Of a stretch of 63,982 bases of DNA, positions 1 through 7,468 are shown piece by piece. A model generated the notes under the pieces. The model was not told where the DNA came from. It worked only from the letters and a program-made list of their open reading frames with translations, and searched no databases. The stretch is from Phycisphaeraceae bacterium (GTDB lineage: Bacteria; Planctomycetota; Phycisphaerae; Phycisphaerales; UBA1924), in the NCBI GenBank assembly GCA_026126305.1, contig JAHCJI010000015.1, positions 1 to 63,982 of the forward strand, given 5' to 3'. The first letter of the stretch is position 1; the number at the start of each line of letters is the position of its first letter. The position numbers and the translations under genes were made by a program.

Positions 1-1
1 T

Positions 2-982
2 CCGGTCGTCACCGTCAGCGACGCCGGCGTGCAACGCGAGCGTGCGTTCTACAGTCCTTATGGTCGCGTGTTTGGCATGCCCGCGGGCGATCTGAACTTC
101 GACGGTGAGTTTACATCTGCCGAGGCCACGACGATCTCGGGCTGGAGCGCCGCCTATCGCGCGTATGCCGACATCAACCTCGACGGCGTCATCGATGGCG
201 ACGACGCGACGGCGAACTCGCCTGGAACGCTGGGCTGGGACGCGCTGTCGCGTGACGGCAGCACCATCGGCTACGCTGGGTACGTGCAGGATTCTTCCAT
301 CCCGACGCTCAGCCACGTGCGGCATCGTGTGTACAAGAGCGACCTTGGGCGGTGGGTGCAGAGGGATCCGGCTGGGTATGTGGATGGGGCGAATCTGTAT
401 GAGTATGCGCGGTCGTCGCCGGTGGTTGGCAAAGATGCACAAGGACTCAAGTATCAACTGGCTACACATGTCTTGCATTCCGGATTAGCAGGTGATAGTC
501 GATACTATTGGTACTCTGATTGCATTCAAGATGCAGGAATAGAGAACTGCTGGGTATACGCTCTTCGACAGCGCGGGTCTTCTCGATCTCCCCGTGGATT
601 AACCAGAAGAGATCAGTTAACTGATTGCAAGGATCTGGTTGACGGCATCATGAGGGAGCCTGGAGTAGCACCAACGGTTGGGCCAGCATCTGCGCAGTGC
701 GGGAGTATTCCAGCAGGATGTCAACCGGGATGCTGGTTAATTGCCGCCTTTATTGATCCGAGACTTGGAAATGGCATAGAGCCAGATTATCATTTCCTGA
801 GACAGGAGAGTGATTGTACTTGGTCGCATAAGCCGGGATCCGGAGGTCCTATTTTAGACGTCGATGGCTCTGGTAAAATTATATTTGATCCTACGGATGC
901 CGATCTCCGCAACCCTAATCCCAATCGAGATCGAAACTACTCGTCTTTCTGCGGTTATTTTTGTGTATGCACCGTAAACTAA
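2..982 (+). CDS. RHS repeat-associated core protein, C-terminal part (5' end outside window)
   Basis: The reading frame is open to the left edge, so this is the 3' part of a longer gene. Counting from the GTG at 29, residues 110-140 carry the RHS-core signature (GRWVQRDPAGY, then DGANLYEYARSSP and a D.QG end), which marks where the conserved shell ends and the variable tip begins. Before it lie two perfect EF-hand loops, DLNFDGEFTSAE (residues 21-32) and DINLDGVIDGDD (48-59), inserted in the core like a dockerin. After it comes a tip of about 180 residues with ten Cys, including the end motif FCGYFCVC and the string DYHFLRQ..C.WSHKPG. From memory that string resembles a domain of unknown function found at the ends of other secreted proteins. 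The tip is visibly AT-richer than the core, as expected for exchangeable RHS tips. Whether the tip is toxic is inference. Confidence 0.85.
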   Translation, partial: PVVTVSDAGVQRERAFYSPYGRVFGMPAGDLNFDGEFTSAEATTISGWSAAYRAYADINLDGVIDGDDATANSPGTLGWDALSRDGSTIGYAGYVQDSSIPTLSHVRHRVYKSDLGRWVQRDPAGYVDGANLYEYARSSPVVGKDAQGLKYQLATHVLHSGLAGDSRYYWYSDCIQDAGIENCWVYALRQRGSSRSPRGLTRRDQLTDCKDLVDGIMREPGVAPTVGPASAQCGSIPAGCQPGCWLIAAFIDPRLGNGIEPDYHFLRQESDCTWSHKPGSGGPILDVDGSGKIIFDPTDADLRNPNPNRDRNYSSFCGYFCVCTVN

Positions 983-992
983 GGGGAGTAAC

Positions 993-1436
993 ATGAAAAG
1001 ATTCTTGTTATGGTTGTGCTGCGCATCCTCTGTGGTATTGGCGACTCTGGTTGTCATGAGTTGCATATTGCACGCAAGTGTACGAATCGGACCTAATGAT
1101 AATTTAGAAATCTTTCATGGCCAGTTAAGGCTTTGGCGAGACAGTTGGTCAGGGTTTACTGGTTTTGAGGGTGTGGTGGTTGATGCTGGATGGCGATTTG
1201 GGTATAAATGGAAACTGTATGATGACGGAGATTACACGATCCACATGCCAATAGCTCTTGTGTTTACGATATTGTTTGTTGCGACAGTTGTTTTTTCGAG
1301 CTATGGTATCTACAAAAGGATTAAAAATATGCATGATATTGGAGTATGTCCCAAGTGCAGATATCATAAATTAGATTTAAGGATATGTCCAGAATGTGGC
1401 TGGCATGATCATTGTAGTTCAGTGCGCTGTGATTGA
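993..1436 (+). CDS. Small membrane protein with C-terminal zinc ribbon; candidate partner of the RHS tip
   Basis: 147 residues, starting 10 nt after the RHS stop with a good Shine-Dalgarno AAGGGGAG. A first hydrophobic segment covers residues 4-27 (signal anchor or lipoprotein-like, with a Cys near 24) and a second covers about 87-107. A CPKCRYHKLDLRICPECGWH ribbon (two CxxC pairs) closes the protein. Ribbons of this shape are common in planctomycete membrane proteins of unknown function. The gene is as AT-rich as the RHS tip and unlike the rest of the window, so the two probably travelled together. Its position directly after a polymorphic tip fits an immunity protein, but nothing in the sequence proves that. 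Confidence 0.7.
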   Translation: MKRFLLWLCCASSVVLATLVVMSCILHASVRIGPNDNLEIFHGQLRLWRDSWSGFTGFEGVVVDAGWRFGYKWKLYDDGDYTIHMPIALVFTILFVATVVFSSYGIYKRIKNMHDIGVCPKCRYHKLDLRICPECGWHDHCSSVRCD

Positions 1437-1531
1437 TGTTTTTGACCAGCGAGTAGAATGCCGACCTGTCCTCCAGCAACCAAGCCAATTGTTGTGAGCC
1501 CCAATGGCCTCCGGTAGAGGTCGGAAGCCTC

Positions 1532-1711
1532 ATGAATAATCGCATGCGGTACTTCGACCGGGCCTGCACGCTGGACGCTTTGGGCCGGGTGCTGGGCGAG
1601 ACGCGGGGCGACTGGGACGTGTCGGCGATCAGCACGACGCGCGAGGAGCGGAACTGGGCGCTGACGGCGATGGGCAACTGGGCCAGATCGCAAATCGCAA
1701 ATGGCAGATAG
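1532..1711 (+). pseudogene. Orphan RHS-repeat fragment
   Basis: A 59-codon frame beginning MNNRMRYFDRA and containing DALGRVLGETRGDWDV then REERNWALTAMGNWA. This is the composition and spacing of RHS/YD-repeat core (LGR...E.R..W....N..G). It is high-GC like the RHS shell, in contrast to the preceding AT-rich kilobase. The RHS-like reading stops at GNWA, exactly where the 1683-1774 palindrome begins, and the frame then runs to a stop inside the palindrome. It looks like a displaced piece of an earlier RHS end, as seen downstream of many RHS genes. I found no ribosome-binding site. Confidence 0.6.
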
Positions 1712-1774
1712 CAGATCAAGAGGCGGAAGCTCCCCTCTTCATCTGCCATCTGCCATCTGCGATTTGCCATCTGG
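1683..1774. repeat. 92-nt near-perfect palindrome (REP/MITE-like or bidirectional terminator)
   Basis: Arms 1683-1716 and 1741-1774 are 34 nt each and pair at 31 of 34 positions. The 24-nt centre pairs further (AAGAGG at 1718-1723 with CCTCTT at 1734-1739). The arms are built from repeated ATGGCAGAT / ATCGCAAAT nonamers. The element ends 7 nt after the gatB stop codon (minus strand) and begins at the break of the RHS fragment. It could end transcription from both sides, but there is no clear T-run. The internal nonamer repeats suggest a dispersed repetitive element. Confidence 0.75.
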
Positions 1775-1781
1775 CGAACTC

Positions 1782-3380
1782 TCAAGCGAGCAACTCGAGC
1801 AGCCGCTGGCGGATGGCCTTGGGGTCTCCCGCGCCCTGGGCCTGCTGCATGGCGTGGCCGATGAGCCGGCCCAGGGCCTGGGGCTTGCCGGCGCGGACTT
1901 CCTGGGCGGCAGCGGGGTGGGCGTCGATGGCGGCCTGGCACCAGGCGTCGATGGCCGCGGCGTCGCGCACCAGCAGCAGGCCGCGCTCGCTCGCCAGCGC
2001 GCGGGCGGTCGTGCCGTTGTCGGCCTGGCCCGTGGCCAGGGCTTCGAGCAACTCGTCCAGGCCGTTGCTGCTCAGCTCGCCTTGCAGCCGCAGGTCGATG
2101 AGGTCGGCCAGGTTTTCCGGTGTGATCGCAAGGGCCCCGGGCCCGAGCCCGCGGGCGTTGGCCAGGGCGGCGAGCTTCTGCGTCAGGGCGTTGGCCAGCG
2201 CCCGGGCGGCGGCGGCCTGCTCGTGCCCAAGCCCGGCAAGCAGCGCGTGGGCCCGCTCGAAGAGGCCCGCCGTGGCCGGGTCGTTCAAGATGAGCGTGGC
2301 GTCGGCGATGGGCAGGGCAAGGTCGCCCGTGAGGGACTTGAGCCGCGTCAGCCAGGGCCGGGCGGACATCGCCTTGGCCCGTTCGAGCATGTCGGCGTCG
2401 ATGCGCAGCGGCGGCAGGTCGGGGTCGGGGAAGTAGCGGTAGTCATGGGCGTCTTCCTTCTCGCGCTGGGGCGTCGTGCGCTGGTTGGCGTCGTCCCAGC
2501 CGAAGGTGCGCTTGCTGCCCGGGCCCATGACGCGGCCGTCCTGCCTCCAACGCTCGGGTTGGACGCGGTGCTCGTACTCGATGGCACCCACGACGGCCCG
2601 GAAGCTGTTGAGGTTCTTCACCTCGACGATTGGCGTGGCGACGGTTCTCCCGCCCTCGAGCGTGAGCACGCAGTTGATGTTGGGCTCGAAGCGGACGTGG
2701 CCTTCCTGCAACACGCCGCGGCTGGCGCCCAGCAGGCGCACGGTGTGGCGCAGCCAGCGGCAGAAGGCTTCCGCTTGCGCGGCGGAGGTGAAGTCGGGCC
2801 GGGTGACGATCTCCAGCAGGGGCGTGCCCGCGCGGTTGAGGTCGACGATGGAGTGGTCGATGGCGCCCCCGCCGGGGGCCTCGTGCAGCAGCTTGCCGGC
2901 GTCCTCTTCGAGGTGGGCCCGCTCGATGCCGATGCGCGTAGGGCGGGCGTCGAGGACGACCTCGCCCCGGTCGTTGAAGGCCGGCACATCGACGACGCCG
3001 TTTATGCATAAGGGTTGGTCGTACTGGCTGATCTGGTAGGCTTTGGGCAGGTCGGGGTAGAAGTAGCTCTTGCGGTCGAAGCGCGTGACCGGGGCGATCG
3101 TGCAGCCCAGCGTGAGGCCCACGGCGATGGCCAGCTCGACGGCCCGGGCGTTGGGCACGGGCAGCGCCCCGGGCAGGGCGAGCACCACGGGATCGACCAG
3201 CGTGTTGGGCGCGGGCTCGCCGTTGGAGGCGCCAGGCCCGGCGGGGTTGGCCGCCCGCGTGAACATCTTGCTGCGGGTGGCCAGCTCGACGTGGACCTCG
3301 AGCCCGACGACCAAGCGGACGTGCTCGATGCGAACGCGCTGGCGTTCTTCGGCGCTCAGGGCTGGCTGGAGGTTGGTCAT
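1782..3380 (-). CDS. gatB: Aspartyl/glutamyl-tRNA(Asn/Gln) amidotransferase subunit B
   Basis: 532 residues, slightly longer than the usual 475-500. The N-terminal kinase-like domain opens with VGLEVHVEL (25-33). The GatB signatures YFYPDLPKAYQISQYD and DYRYFPDPDLPPL are present, and a helical GatB/YqeY-type tail ends QRLLELLA. With GatA and GatC it converts Glu-tRNA(Gln) and/or Asp-tRNA(Asn) to the amide forms in the cytoplasm. GatA and GatC are not in the window. Start: ATG at 3380 with no Shine-Dalgarno, but a TACCAT hexamer 6 nt upstream, so a leaderless mRNA is possible. It lies 24 nt downstream of the sigma-like gene on the same strand. Confidence 0.95.
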   Translation of the reverse strand: MTNLQPALSAEERQRVRIEHVRLVVGLEVHVELATRSKMFTRAANPAGPGASNGEPAPNTLVDPVVLALPGALPVPNARAVELAIAVGLTLGCTIAPVTRFDRKSYFYPDLPKAYQISQYDQPLCINGVVDVPAFNDRGEVVLDARPTRIGIERAHLEEDAGKLLHEAPGGGAIDHSIVDLNRAGTPLLEIVTRPDFTSAAQAEAFCRWLRHTVRLLGASRGVLQEGHVRFEPNINCVLTLEGGRTVATPIVEVKNLNSFRAVVGAIEYEHRVQPERWRQDGRVMGPGSKRTFGWDDANQRTTPQREKEDAHDYRYFPDPDLPPLRIDADMLERAKAMSARPWLTRLKSLTGDLALPIADATLILNDPATAGLFERAHALLAGLGHEQAAAARALANALTQKLAALANARGLGPGALAITPENLADLIDLRLQGELSSNGLDELLEALATGQADNGTTARALASERGLLLVRDAAAIDAWCQAAIDAHPAAAQEVRAGKPQALGRLIGHAMQQAQGAGDPKAIRQRLLELLA

Positions 3381-3386
3381 GGCCCG

Positions 3387-3392
3387 ATGGTA
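3387..3392 (-). promoter_or_regulatory. TAnnnT hexamer 6 nt before gatB start (candidate leaderless -10)
   Basis: On the minus strand this reads TACCAT, then CGGGCC, then ATG. No purine-rich Shine-Dalgarno is present. No convincing -35 is visible. Confidence 0.35.
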
Positions 3393-3404
3393 TCGACGCC
3401 GCGC

Positions 3405-4967
3405 CTAGCCGCCCGATCGCCCCGCCGCGATGGCCGCCCGCGCCGCCTCGCGCACACGCCGGGCCGCCCAAGGGCGGTGGATGCCAAAACGCTCGGCCAG
3501 TTGGGCCAGTGTGTGCGGCCGCTCACCCAGGCCATAGCGTGCCTCGAGCAACGCGCGTCGGTCCGGGTCGATGGCGTGCAGGCCGAGGCGCAGCGTGGCG
3601 GGCGGTTCGAGGAAGGCCTGCCACGGCGCGACGTGGCGCGTCCAGTCGGCGATGGTATTTTGGGCGAAAGTGCGCCGCGCGCCAGCGCGCGCCGAAGGCG
3701 GGCCCGACTCTCCCGCGGCACGGTCGACGGCCATGGTCACCGCCGCGCTCAAGCGCCCGCCGCGGGCGGGGTCGTAACGAAGGGCGGCCTCGGCGGCGGC
3801 GGCCAGGGCAAGCTCGAGCCGGGCGATGGCGCGGCGGGCCGGCAGCGACTCGATCTCGTCTCCCAGCCGGGCCTCGACCCCGCGCAGCACGATGCCCAAT
3901 AAAGGCCGCAGCGCCTCGACGCGCAGCCGGGCCGCCCAGAGCAGGTCGGCCTCGGCTTCGTCGATGGGCTCGGCCCGCAGTCGGCTGGCGGAGGTCCGGG
4001 CGATGGTATGGGCCGCTCGCGACGTGAGAAATCGCGCGTACGTGGTCACCCGCCGCTCGAAGTCGCGCTCGGGAGGGCTGGCTTGGCGCATCTCGGCCAC
4101 CAAATCGGCCAGCAGCGTCGGGCCCGGTGCGCCCAGCGCCGTGCCGGGCCTGGACGGCTCGTCTATCGAAGTCACCAGCAGGTCCAGCGAACGCAAACGC
4201 TCCAGGCGGCACGAATCGATCATGCGTCGCGTGGCCGTCGCGTCGTGGCCCACGCGCCTTGCGATGTCGGCAGGCTCGAGGAAGCGGTCGTGGGCCCGCA
4301 GCGCCAGCCGGCGCTGCCGCTGCGTCCAGCCCGAGGTCGCCCCCCGCTCGCGCACGAGCAACTGCCGCACGGCCTCGTGGCTCCGATCGAGCTCGCGGGC
4401 GATGATGGCCGCCGCGGCGCTGGGGCTCTTGCCGGCCAGTTCGCCCGCGCGCCGCAGCGCCGTGGCCCTTTCGTCACTGGTCAATCGCCCGAAGCCCGAG
4501 GCCCGCTCGATCGCCCCACGCCGTTGGGCCTCGTAGGCGTCCACGACCGCGGGCGAATAGGCCAGCGCCCACGTACGCCCCAATCGAACACGGCGCGGCG
4601 CCAGGCCAAGCCGCCGATAGCGTTGCAGCGTGCGCTCGGCCACGTTCCATCGCCGGGCCAGATCGCGCACGCCCAGGCAGCCCTCGGGCAATTCCTCGGG
4701 CCGGTGGACGATCTCGACGCACAGCGCCTCGATGATCGCCCCCGCGTCGGCGATGGCGATGGCGCCCGAAACCTTTCCCTTGGCCTCGATGGCGTAGCCC
4801 GAGGCCGTGCTCAGGAACCAGCCCGCGGGCACGTCGCTCTTCGCGTCGAGCGAGATGATGCCCGCCTCCAGCCGCTCGATGGCCCGCAGCACGACGCGCC
4901 GCGGCGCGCGGCGCAGTTCGGCCAGGGCGTCGATGGCCGCAGGACTCTGCGGGCCTTGCCGGGCCAT
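3405..4967 (-). CDS. Sigma-70-like multi-helix-turn-helix DNA-binding protein
   Basis: 520 residues. A MerR-like helix-turn-helix sits at about 99-121 (VRDLARRWNVAERTLQRYRRL) followed by a wing-like segment. Two further short HTH-like stretches follow (ARELDRSHEAVRQLL and ADIARRVGHDATATRRMI). The second half resembles a sigma factor: a helical block ending RYDPARGGRLSAAVTMAVDRA, like the end of sigma region 2, and a C-terminal block with RYGLGERPHTLAQLAERFGI then RVREAA, like region 4. The classic -10-recognition aromatics of region 2 are not evident, so it may be a sigma-derived regulator and not a working sigma factor. mqnA ends 3 nt upstream of its ATG, so the two are co-transcribed. Targets are unknown. 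Confidence 0.7.
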   Translation of the reverse strand: MARQGPQSPAAIDALAELRRAPRRVVLRAIERLEAGIISLDAKSDVPAGWFLSTASGYAIEAKGKVSGAIAIADAGAIIEALCVEIVHRPEELPEGCLGVRDLARRWNVAERTLQRYRRLGLAPRRVRLGRTWALAYSPAVVDAYEAQRRGAIERASGFGRLTSDERATALRRAGELAGKSPSAAAAIIARELDRSHEAVRQLLVRERGATSGWTQRQRRLALRAHDRFLEPADIARRVGHDATATRRMIDSCRLERLRSLDLLVTSIDEPSRPGTALGAPGPTLLADLVAEMRQASPPERDFERRVTTYARFLTSRAAHTIARTSASRLRAEPIDEAEADLLWAARLRVEALRPLLGIVLRGVEARLGDEIESLPARRAIARLELALAAAAEAALRYDPARGGRLSAAVTMAVDRAAGESGPPSARAGARRTFAQNTIADWTRHVAPWQAFLEPPATLRLGLHAIDPDRRALLEARYGLGERPHTLAQLAERFGIHRPWAARRVREAARAAIAAGRSGG

Positions 4968-4970
4968 GGC

Positions 4971-5852
4971 CTACACGCTTCCGGGCGCAACGCTGGGCGC
5001 GCCCAGGTCGGCAAATCTTGGCTCGCACGCGTCCACGATGCCATGCCGCCCGCACAACTCGAAGAACCTTGTCACACCCTCGCGCTCGCGCGGGCCCACC
5101 TCGTAGCGTAACAGTTCGCCGATATACCGCTGGGCCAGGTCCACCGGCCAGCGAGCCCCGGGCGCCCACTGCCGAACGAGCCAGTCGAGCCTGGTGGCGT
5201 TGTGCCGCCGCTGTCGGTCGAGCATCGCCGCCGCCAACGCGATCCGCCGCCGGCCGGCATCTGTCTCGAGCGCTTCGGCCCGGCACATCCACGACGCGTA
5301 CACGAAGGGCAGGCCTGTCAGGCCCTTCCACGCCTCACCCAAATCGAGCTGGTGGGGGTAGCGAACCGCCGGCGGGCTGTGTGTCACCACCTTGTCGCCG
5401 ATGAGCAGCAGCGTCGCCGGCCAGCCGTCGGCGTCCTGTTCGACTTTTTGCCCGCCCAGCGCCACGCGCTCGAGCGCGTTGAAGCCCACCAAGCGGGGCC
5501 AGACGCCATACCGCTCGGCCAGCAGCACCCGTGCCAACGCCACCGACGTGTGGCTGTCGGCGTCGGCGCACAGCGTGGTGACCTTGTCCATCGGCACGCT
5601 GCTGAACAACCGCACCGTCAGCGTCGGCCCGTCGCAGCCGATCATGCCCGCGGGCACGATGGCCAGGGGCTCGCCCTCGCCAGCGGCGTCGATGATCGAG
5701 GCCAGGCCCAGGTCGGCCCCGCCTTGGCGCACCATCGGGGCGATGTCGGCGGGCACGGCGGGGATGAGCGTGAGCCCTTCGAGCCTGTCGAGCCCCTCGA
5801 CCAGAGGCGCGGTGTTGAGGTATCGAACGCAGGCAACGCGGATGGGTTCCAT
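4971..5852 (-). CDS. mqnA: Chorismate dehydratase (menaquinone biosynthesis, futalosine pathway)
   Basis: 293 residues, the usual family length. It begins IRVACVRYLNTAPLVEGL, the MqnA N-terminal hallmark. The rest matches the periplasmic-binding-like fold of MqnA/MqnD: GADLGLASIID, the IGDKVV and YPHQLDLGEAWKGLTGLPFVYASW segments, and a helical tail. MqnA converts chorismate to 3-enolpyruvyl-benzoate, the first step of futalosine-dependent menaquinone synthesis. No other mqn gene is in the window. Both neighbours on the same strand are 3 nt away, so it sits in the middle of an operon with the phosphatase upstream and the sigma-like gene downstream. Confidence 0.9.
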   Translation of the reverse strand: MEPIRVACVRYLNTAPLVEGLDRLEGLTLIPAVPADIAPMVRQGGADLGLASIIDAAGEGEPLAIVPAGMIGCDGPTLTVRLFSSVPMDKVTTLCADADSHTSVALARVLLAERYGVWPRLVGFNALERVALGGQKVEQDADGWPATLLLIGDKVVTHSPPAVRYPHQLDLGEAWKGLTGLPFVYASWMCRAEALETDAGRRRIALAAAMLDRQRRHNATRLDWLVRQWAPGARWPVDLAQRYIGELLRYEVGPREREGVTRFFELCGRHGIVDACEPRFADLGAPSVAPGSV

Positions 5853-5855
5853 GGA

Positions 5856-6602
5856 TCAGCCCCCCTCGGACGCAGGCTCGGTCTCGGGTCCGGCGTGCAA
5901 TTCGATTAGCGGCGGGGGGGGCAGTCGCAGGCCCTCGAAGGGACCCATGCGTCCGCCGTTGGTTTCCATCTTGCCCGCCCCGCCGATGGCGTCGCGTGCC
6001 TGCTCGTAGGGGATCTGGCCGCCTTGGAGGTACACCGTCCGCACGTCGGGCAGCCATTGCTCGAACATGGGCTTGAGGTACGGGTTCTTGCGGTGGTCGT
6101 AGCGGTGGGTCTCGGCGTAGGCGTCATCGGGCGTCCACCCATCGTTGATCACGCGGTGCAGGGCGACGAGGCAGCCCGTCCGCTCGCTGCCCGCGGCGCA
6201 ATGCACCCAGACCGGCTGGTGGGCCGGGTCGTTCATGATCCGCAGCGCCAGCACGTAGTCGTTGGGGTCGCCCGTCGCGTCGCCGATCAGCCCGAAGCGG
6301 TACCGCTTCACGCCCAGTTCCTCGGCCAACGCGGCGGCGGTGGTTTCCTCGGGCGTGCCGGGCGTGTGGGCTCCAAGGTCGATGATCGTGCGGATGCCGT
6401 GGCGTGCGACCACCCGCCGCGTCGCGCTCGGCGTGGGCTCGCCGCTGCGATAGATGGCCCCCTCCTGGACGACGCCCCATCGCTTGGGCCAGAACAGCTC
6501 GTGCCCATCGCCGGGGACGTACCAAAGGAACGCCGCGAGCAGCAGAGCCAAGAAGGCCAGCACCGGTAAACGCTTCATCCAAGAGCGGGCGGGTTGGGTC
6601 AT
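5856..6602 (-). CDS. Membrane-anchored dual-specificity/tyrosine phosphatase
   Basis: 248 residues from the ATG at 6602; a longer frame to 6695 would overlap hicB. A single hydrophobic segment at about 11-30 anchors the protein. The phosphatase domain has the P-loop HCAAGSERTG (134-143), matching HCxxGxxRTG with nucleophile Cys135 and Arg141, and a general-acid region near GDATGDPNDY. The N-terminal part (EGAIYRSGEPTPSA...HGIRTIIDLG) is typical of bacterial DSP-like phosphatases. The active site would be in the cytoplasm or periplasm depending on orientation. It lies upstream of mqnA with a 3-nt gap. The substrate is unknown. Confidence 0.85.
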   Translation of the reverse strand: MTQPARSWMKRLPVLAFLALLLAAFLWYVPGDGHELFWPKRWGVVQEGAIYRSGEPTPSATRRVVARHGIRTIIDLGAHTPGTPEETTAAALAEELGVKRYRFGLIGDATGDPNDYVLALRIMNDPAHQPVWVHCAAGSERTGCLVALHRVINDGWTPDDAYAETHRYDHRKNPYLKPMFEQWLPDVRTVYLQGGQIPYEQARDAIGGAGKMETNGGRMGPFEGLRLPPPPLIELHAGPETEPASEGG

Positions 6603-6633
6603 GGGCAAGTGTAGAGGCGAGGCGCGCGGGGCG

Positions 6634-7182
6634 TCACCCCGCCCGGTGCAGCCCGCTGGCGCGCAGGAAGTCCGACAGACTGCGGAAGCCTTCACGCCGC
6701 GAGGCCTCTTCGAGCCGCAGTTTTTCCTCGGCCGTCAGGCGGATGTTGACCTGCTGGTCGCGCTTGCCCTCGCGGGCGGGGGTGGGGGGGCGTTCGCCCT
6801 TTTCGAGCAGCGTGGCGATGGTGGCCGTGGTGGCTTCCAGGGTTGACTCGGCGCACGCCTGGAGCGTTGGACCATCGGCCATGACGAACGGCATCTCGAC
6901 GGTTCGGCCAAAGAATCCAAGTTCGGGCTCGGCGGTGAGCACGAGTTGGTACTCGCGGGCCAGTTTCTCGGCCTTGGCCCAGATGCTCCTGTCGAACGGG
7001 CGGGCCGGATCAGGCTTTGTCGCCTTCTTCTTGCTGCTTGCGGACGGCCTCGATGGCCCGCTCGACTTGCTTGACGTAGAACGGCTTGACTTTGCCCTTG
7101 TGGACCGGGATGGAGAACTGCGGCCGGCCTTCGCCGGTGAAGATGTGGTGCGAGCCCGTTGTTCTTTCGTGTTGCCAGCCAT
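6634..7182 (-). CDS. hicB: HicB-family antitoxin (start codon unclear)
   Basis: The conserved part begins at about FDRSIWAKAEKLAREYQLVL. It has a HicB partial RNase-H-like domain (LGFFGRTVEMPFVMADGPT..A.....EA) followed by a ribbon-helix-helix DNA-binding tail (QVNIRLTAEEKLRLEEASRREGFRSLSDFLRA). The family role is to neutralise HicA and repress the operon. Oddity: between the hicA stop (7010) and the conserved domain there is no ATG, GTG or TTG in this frame. The only in-frame ATG (7182) lies inside hicA and would add about 60 residues of Ser/Arg/Lys low-complexity sequence that is the hicA frame read +1. Options are a long overlap, a non-canonical start, or +1 frameshifting from hicA. Confidence 0.8.
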   Translation of the reverse strand: MAGNTKEQRARTTSSPAKAGRSSPSRSTRAKSSRSTSSKSSGPSRPSASSKKKATKPDPARPFDRSIWAKAEKLAREYQLVLTAEPELGFFGRTVEMPFVMADGPTLQACAESTLEATTATIATLLEKGERPPTPAREGKRDQQVNIRLTAEEKLRLEEASRREGFRSLSDFLRASGLHRAG

Positions 7183-7231
7183 TGTTTTCCAGCAGCTTCC
7201 TGACGAGGGCGTAGCGGACTTCTGATGGCAT
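7010..7231 (-). CDS. hicA: HicA-family mRNA interferase toxin
   Basis: 73 residues, the normal size. It has the dsRBD-like HicA fold: SEVRYALVRKLLENNGW, then the catalytic-His segment TTGSHHIF (His28/29), FSIPVHKGKVKP and the closing helix VKQVERAIEAV. HicA cleaves mRNA and is neutralised by HicB. Start ATG at 7231 is preceded by GAAGGA at a good distance, so unlike hicB it has a clear ribosome site. It is the first gene of the pair. An inverted repeat that could be the HicB operator lies upstream at 7272-7289. Confidence 0.88.
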   Translation of the reverse strand: MPSEVRYALVRKLLENNGWQHERTTGSHHIFTGEGRPQFSIPVHKGKVKPFYVKQVERAIEAVRKQQEEGDKA

Positions 7232-7271
7232 GGCGCGTGTCCTTCGAAATGAACAACTCAAATTAGCTGGC

Positions 7272-7289
7272 GCGAACAACATAGTTCGC
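7272..7289 (-). promoter_or_regulatory. Inverted repeat GCGAAC-AACATA-GTTCGC upstream of hicA (candidate operator)
   Basis: Perfect 6-bp arms around a 6-nt centre, starting 40 nt upstream of the hicA ATG. On the hicA strand the centre reads TATGTT, a passable -10 box, so a bound repressor would cover the promoter. HicB ribbon-helix-helix tails usually bind such repeats. The assignment is inference. The rest of 7232-7468 holds nothing I recognise. Confidence 0.5.
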
Positions 7290-7468
7290 CCAGACTGCTT
7301 GAGTACGTTCACTTCGAAAGGCGGCTTCCGATCTCAGCCCAAAACGCTAGTCGACTCTCGAAATGAAAACTGCATCGAGCTACTACATCAACCCACCACT
7401 GTGCGTCCGCTTCGACGATCGGATATGAAGCGGCAACAAGACATGGTATACCCCAAGCTATACACCAG

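Noticed and set aside
1683..1774. Short repeated nonamers considered as a CRISPR-like array
   Set aside because: The units are 9 nt with no spacers and form one palindrome. There are no cas genes in the window.
1321..1941. 206-codon minus-strand frame through the RHS debris and the palindrome
   Set aside because: It runs across the palindrome into gatB antisense/shadow sequence and has no recognisable domain.
5856..6695. Longer start for the tyrosine phosphatase at 6695
   Set aside because: It would overlap hicB by 62 nt and add 31 residues without family character before the membrane anchor.
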